NCBI RefSeq assembly: GCF_002014855.1
Contig: NZ_MUYV01000006.1
Coordinates: forward strand, 62,001-126,000
Source of the DNA: Moraxella porci DSM 25326
GTDB taxonomy: Bacteria > Pseudomonadota > Gammaproteobacteria > Pseudomonadales > Moraxellaceae
Length of the DNA: 64,000 nt
Direction: 5' to 3'
Positions 60,736 to 64,000 of this stretch are shown piece after piece. Below the pieces are notes generated by a model, which was not told the origin of the DNA, ran no database searches, and saw only the letters and a list, made by a program, of their open reading frames with translations. Each line of letters starts with the position of its first letter. Within the stretch, counting starts at the first letter, position 1. Made by a program: the position numbers and the translations under genes.

Positions 60736-61758
60736 ATGTCGCAAAATATCTTGACCGATGTCGATGCACGACTCAATGCTCAATTGGCACGACCACAACT
60801 GTCCAGCGATGGCGGCATTCGTCATTTTTTGGGCGTGGAAGGACTCAATCGCGCTCAACTTGAGAGCATCATTGATAAGGCGATGGGGTATTTTGATGCC
60901 AATGACAAGCTGATCAATACCGATGAGCTATCAGGGCGCACGGTGATGAATTTATTTTTTGAAAATTCGACGCGCACGCGCACGACTTTTGAGGCGGCAC
61001 AAAAGCGCTTGGGTGCCAATGTGCTGAATCTGGATATCGCGCGCTCAAGTACCAACAAAGGCGAGACGCTGCGTGATACCTTGTGGAATCTGGAGGCGAT
61101 GAGTGCCGATATGTTTGTGGTGCGCCATGGGGCATCAGGGGCGGCGCATTTTATGGCCACTCAGGTGACGCCAAATGTCGCGATCATCAATGCAGGCGAT
61201 GGTTGGCATGCGCATCCAACTCAAGCGATGCTTGATATGCTGACCATCCATCGTGAAGCATGTCTTAAGAATAACAAATCATTTGATGAGCTGTCTGTGG
61301 CCATCATTGGCGACATCAAGCACAGCCGTGTGGCACGCTCTGACATCTGCGCATTAAAGACATTGGGCGTCAAAGACATTCGCGTCATCGCGCCACGCAC
61401 CCTCTTGCCAAAAGGCATCGAGCGCTATGATGTGTCGGTGTTCGAACAAATCGAGCAGGGCGTGGCGGATGTGGATGTAATGATCGGTCTGCGCATCCAA
61501 AACGAACGCATCGGCTCACCGCTGCTGCCATCGACGGCAGAGTATTTTAAGATGTATGGCATCACCGAAAGCCGTGTCAAACTGGCCAAGCCAAATGCAC
61601 TCGTGATGCATCCAGGCCCGATGAACCGCGGTGTCGAGATCACATCGAGTGTCGCCGATGGCTCACAGTCAGTCATCCTAAAGCAGGTCAATAATGGCAT
61701 CGCTGTGCGTATGGCGGTGATGGCGATGGCAATGCAGGGTCAGATGAGCGCTCGCTGA
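60736..61758 (+). CDS. pyrB: aspartate carbamoyltransferase catalytic subunit
   Basis: First committed enzyme of pyrimidine synthesis, 340 residues. The carbamoyl-phosphate motif [20 protein letters not shown] is intact, with [11 protein letters not shown] and [13 protein letters not shown] following. The N-terminal extension of about 30 residues resembles Pseudomonas-type enzymes, which work with a PyrC' partner; that gene follows directly here. No pyrI regulatory subunit is adjacent. Confidence 0.95.
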   Translation: MSQNILTDVDARLNAQLARPQLSSDGGIRHFLGVEGLNRAQLESIIDKAMGYFDANDKLINTDELSGRTVMNLFFENSTRTRTTFEAAQKRLGANVLNLDIARSSTNKGETLRDTLWNLEAMSADMFVVRHGASGAAHFMATQVTPNVAIINAGDGWHAHPTQAMLDMLTIHREACLKNNKSFDELSVAIIGDIKHSRVARSDICALKTLGVKDIRVIAPRTLLPKGIERYDVSVFEQIEQGVADVDVMIGLRIQNERIGSPLLPSTAEYFKMYGITESRVKLAKPNALVMHPGPMNRGVEITSSVADGSQSVILKQVNNGIAVRMAVMAMAMQGQMSAR

Positions 61759-61799
61759 TCGCTGGCTGGTGATGATTATTTAATAAGAAAGCATAAGAG

Positions 61800-62966
61800 A
61801 TGGATATGAAAAACTTACTTCCTACCGATTGGCAGCAACCGAACCTTGATGGCATTGACACCCAAGGTAAATGGCTCATTCCGCCCATCGTCGATCTGTG
61901 CGCTCGTCTGCGCGAACCAGGTCATCAGTCACACGGCACTTTGGCAAGCGAGGGGCGTGCAGCCCGCGCCAATGGCATCTTACATGTGGTGCTGCCGCCT
62001 GATACTGACCCAATTTTACAAAACGGCTCATTGCTGAAGGGTTTGCGCGAAAAAGCACTGCATGATGGCGGCGTGCATTTGCATATTTTAGGTGCGCTGA
62101 CGAATGATTTGGGTGGTGAGCAGCCTGCCAATTTGGCTGGATTAAAGCAGGGCGGCGCCATCGCGGTGACCAATGCTGGCCGCGGATTTGCCAATGATTT
62201 GGTGATGCTGCGCTGCTTAGAATATGCCGCGACTTTTGGTTTAAAAGTATTTTTTTATCCTGATGAGCCAAGCCTATCCAAAGGCGGGGTGGCACATGAG
62301 GGCTATATTGCTTCATTTCATGGCTTGCAGGGGATTCCTTGGCTGGCTGAGACCATCGCATTATCAAAGCAGATTTTGATGGCGGAGGAGACGGGCATTC
62401 AGGTGCATTTTAGCCAGATTACTTGCCGTACTTCTGTGGAGCTGATCGCATTGGCCAAGAAAAAAGGCCTACCTGTGACCTGTGATGTGGCGATGCATCA
62501 GCTACATCTCACCGATGACGACATCGAGGGCTATGATGCTAATGCCTATGTGATGCCGCCACTACGCAGTAACACCGACCAAAAAGCGCTGATCGAGGGC
62601 CTAAAAGATGGCACCATCGATGCGATTTGTAGCCATCATGAGCCGCTGTCATCATCAGCCAAGCAAGCACCGTTTGGCGAGGCTACCCCTGGCATCAGTA
62701 ATTTTGACACCTTTGTGGCACTGGGTGTCAAGCTGGTCAAAGATGGCATCTTAACGCCTGAACAACTGATCGAAAAAATCTGCCTAAATCCTGCCAAGAT
62801 CGCAGGCATCGCCAACTATGACGCCATCGGTGGCGCGGTACTGATCGATCCTGAGCTGTCTTGGCGCGTCTCAAAGGATACCATGCTATCAGCTGGTAAG
62901 AACACGCCATTCATCGGGCAGACCCTCACGGGCAAAGTTGCGCAGGTGTTTTTTGATGAAGTGTGA
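61800..62966 (+). CDS. dihydroorotase-like protein without metal ligands (PyrC'/PyrX type)
   Basis: A 388-residue amidohydrolase-fold protein homologous to dihydroorotase, but the metal-binding HxH before LREPG is replaced (VDLCARLREPG). The carboxy-lysine and histidine positions are changed too: FYPDEPSL, VHFSQITC and ICSHHEPL stand where HCED-, HxxH- and TDHAPH-like motifs belong. It is therefore probably inactive and, as in Pseudomonas, a structural partner of PyrB. A true dihydroorotase must be encoded elsewhere. An alternative start is the ATG at 61806. Confidence 0.85.
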   Translation: MDMKNLLPTDWQQPNLDGIDTQGKWLIPPIVDLCARLREPGHQSHGTLASEGRAARANGILHVVLPPDTDPILQNGSLLKGLREKALHDGGVHLHILGALTNDLGGEQPANLAGLKQGGAIAVTNAGRGFANDLVMLRCLEYAATFGLKVFFYPDEPSLSKGGVAHEGYIASFHGLQGIPWLAETIALSKQILMAEETGIQVHFSQITCRTSVELIALAKKKGLPVTCDVAMHQLHLTDDDIEGYDANAYVMPPLRSNTDQKALIEGLKDGTIDAICSHHEPLSSSAKQAPFGEATPGISNFDTFVALGVKLVKDGILTPEQLIEKICLNPAKIAGIANYDAIGGAVLIDPELSWRVSKDTMLSAGKNTPFIGQTLTGKVAQVFFDEV

Positions 62967-63069
62967 TGCTGATCAAAAAGCTTATAACAACTGATGATGG
63001 CAAGTTATTGTTTATTAATAATATTTGTCATCAAACATTGGCCATCAAGCTTAAAATCAAGGATTGAAT

Positions 63070-63885
63070 ATGCCTAAGGATCATCATACGCTATACCTAT
63101 TCGTCCCTGCCATCCTCCTAGATCGTGTGCCAAAGGCGGTAGCCGCAGGTGCTGATGTGGTGATTATTGACCTAGAAGATGCGGTGGCAGACGACCAAAA
63201 GGATGATGTGCGTGAGCAGTTAATCAAGTTTGATGCCACCAGCAATGACCGCTATTGGTTACGAGTGAATGCCAGTCACCAAAGTGAGCACACTTATGAT
63301 TTGCAGTGCATATCAAAGCTCAATCAAGTCGATGGCATCATCCTACCCAAGTGCCAAAATCCTGAGCAGGTCGAACATCTGCACCAAGCCACAGGACTGC
63401 CGGTGATCGCCGTGGTTGAGTCGCCTGTTGGTGTGGCGAATATTGCCAAGATTGCCACTGCCAAAGGACTGTATGCGATGAGTTTTGGCTGTCTGGATTT
63501 ATTGCATTCGCATGGTGTGCGTATGGGCTCACAGGCGGCAGCGGTGCTATTTGATAAGATTCGCAGTGAGCTACTTGTGCATTCTTTGGCAAATGACATC
63601 CACCCACCGATTGATGCGGTGTTTGTCGATTTTGATGATGAAAAAGGGCTGATGGACTGCGTCAAGCACTGGGTGGATTTTGGTTTTGGTGGGCAGATGG
63701 CGATTCACCCTAAGCAGATAGCCATCATGAAAAAGGCTCTAGCCACCAGTGATGATGAACGAGTGTTTGCCCAAAAAATCCTAGCAGAATATCAGCGTAC
63801 AGGCGATACGGTGTTTGCTATTGATGGCAAGATGGTGGATTTGCCATTGATATTGTGGGCAAAAGATGTGTTGGGCAAGCATTAA
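63070..63885 (+). CDS. HpcH/HpaI aldolase / CitE-like lyase family protein
   Basis: TIM-barrel enzyme of 271 residues related to citrate-lyase beta subunits and malyl- or citramalyl-CoA lyases. It has LFVPAILLDRVPKAVAAGADVVIIDLEDAV with the metal-site aspartate and glutamate, VDGIILPKCQNPEQV, AVVESPVGVANI and MAIHPKQIAIM. No citD or citF is adjacent, so it is more likely a stand-alone CoA-ester lyase. The start is the ATG at 63070, with AGGA upstream. Confidence 0.82.
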   Translation: MPKDHHTLYLFVPAILLDRVPKAVAAGADVVIIDLEDAVADDQKDDVREQLIKFDATSNDRYWLRVNASHQSEHTYDLQCISKLNQVDGIILPKCQNPEQVEHLHQATGLPVIAVVESPVGVANIAKIATAKGLYAMSFGCLDLLHSHGVRMGSQAAAVLFDKIRSELLVHSLANDIHPPIDAVFVDFDDEKGLMDCVKHWVDFGFGGQMAIHPKQIAIMKKALATSDDERVFAQKILAEYQRTGDTVFAIDGKMVDLPLILWAKDVLGKH

Positions 63886-63895
63886 ACCCAATCGA

Positions 63896-64000
63896 TTATG
63901 CTTGCTCAGTCATTATCGCAATCGACTGACTGATGTCAGTAAGCCCTGCGACCACCATAAACAATCGATCCACGCCAAGGGCAATGCCACTACACTCAGG
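63896..64000 (-). CDS. epmA: EF-P--lysine ligase EpmA, C-terminal fragment cut by the window
   Basis: The last 34 codons are visible on the minus strand, with stop TAA at 63896-63898 and an open frame to the edge. The stretch PECSGIALGVDRLFMV is the class II lysyl-tRNA-synthetase motif 3 as found in EpmA (PoxA/GenX), and the protein ends shortly after it, as EpmA does. EpmA attaches beta-lysine to EF-P. A full LysRS would end in a very similar way, with the motif GLGIGIDRL, so EpmA is likely rather than certain. Confidence 0.7.
   Translation of the reverse strand, partial: PECSGIALGVDRLFMVVAGLTDISQSIAIMTEQA

Overview
The window looks like a chromosomal segment of a Moraxella-like gammaproteobacterium (family Moraxellaceae). 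This is inferred from content. There is a two-component pair very close to Acinetobacter BfmRS, a dat-ddc pair for 1,3-diaminopropane, a SpoT whose synthetase half is degenerate, and a pyrB next to a metal-ligand-less dihydroorotase homologue. Most of the window is core housekeeping sequence with short intergenic gaps. I saw no tRNA, rRNA, CRISPR array, insertion sequence or prophage.

Layout. 0-8.5 kb: end of a UPF0149 gene, ribF, trmB, a membrane protein with a pilin-like tail, a TraX-like protein, priA, a DyP-type peroxidase, ridA and a small cysteine-containing protein. 8.5-15 kb: spoT, rpoZ and gmk on the minus strand, then ispH and recJ on the plus strand. 15-18.5 kb: a minus-strand block of a BASS transporter, a UPF0126 channel-like protein, an EmrE-like exporter and queE. 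18.7-26 kb: dat and ddc, uvrC, a DUF4442 protein, gph and a small outer-membrane barrel. 26-32.3 kb: gluQRS-dksA, then a zinc locus (zur-znuC-znuB plus a cpdA-like phosphodiesterase) divergent from znuA, with a good candidate Zur operator between them. 32.4-40.2 kb: the whole F1Fo ATP synthase cluster atpIBEFHAGDC. 40.2-44.2 kb: bfmR-bfmS facing an EnvZ-like kinase. 44.3-46.7 kb: the rpsP-rimM-trmD-rplS operon. 46.7-54.6 kb: a type IV pilin-like gene, acnB, a frameshifted WG-repeat protein, an EamA transporter and etfBA.

The region 54.7-57.2 kb differs from the rest. It is AT-rich and carries small unrecognised or immunity-like genes, one broken by an in-frame stop and one reduced to a fragment, separated by two full copies and one half copy of a ~72 bp palindromic repeat. 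After it the core resumes with a metallophosphoesterase, a SpoU-type RNA methyltransferase, one more AT-rich orphan gene, fbp, pyrB-pyrC', a CitE-like lyase and the 3' end of epmA at the right edge.

The most unusual observations are: (1) a T7 run that separates a signal peptide from the body of the WG-repeat protein, where one T fewer restores the frame; (2) the repeat-punctuated cluster of decaying immunity-like genes; (3) a fusion of a membrane domain to a pilin-like C-terminus; (4) perfect short tandem duplications inside the UPF0149 gene and in the fbp leader. Gene functions are assigned from family motifs read by eye; no database search was run.
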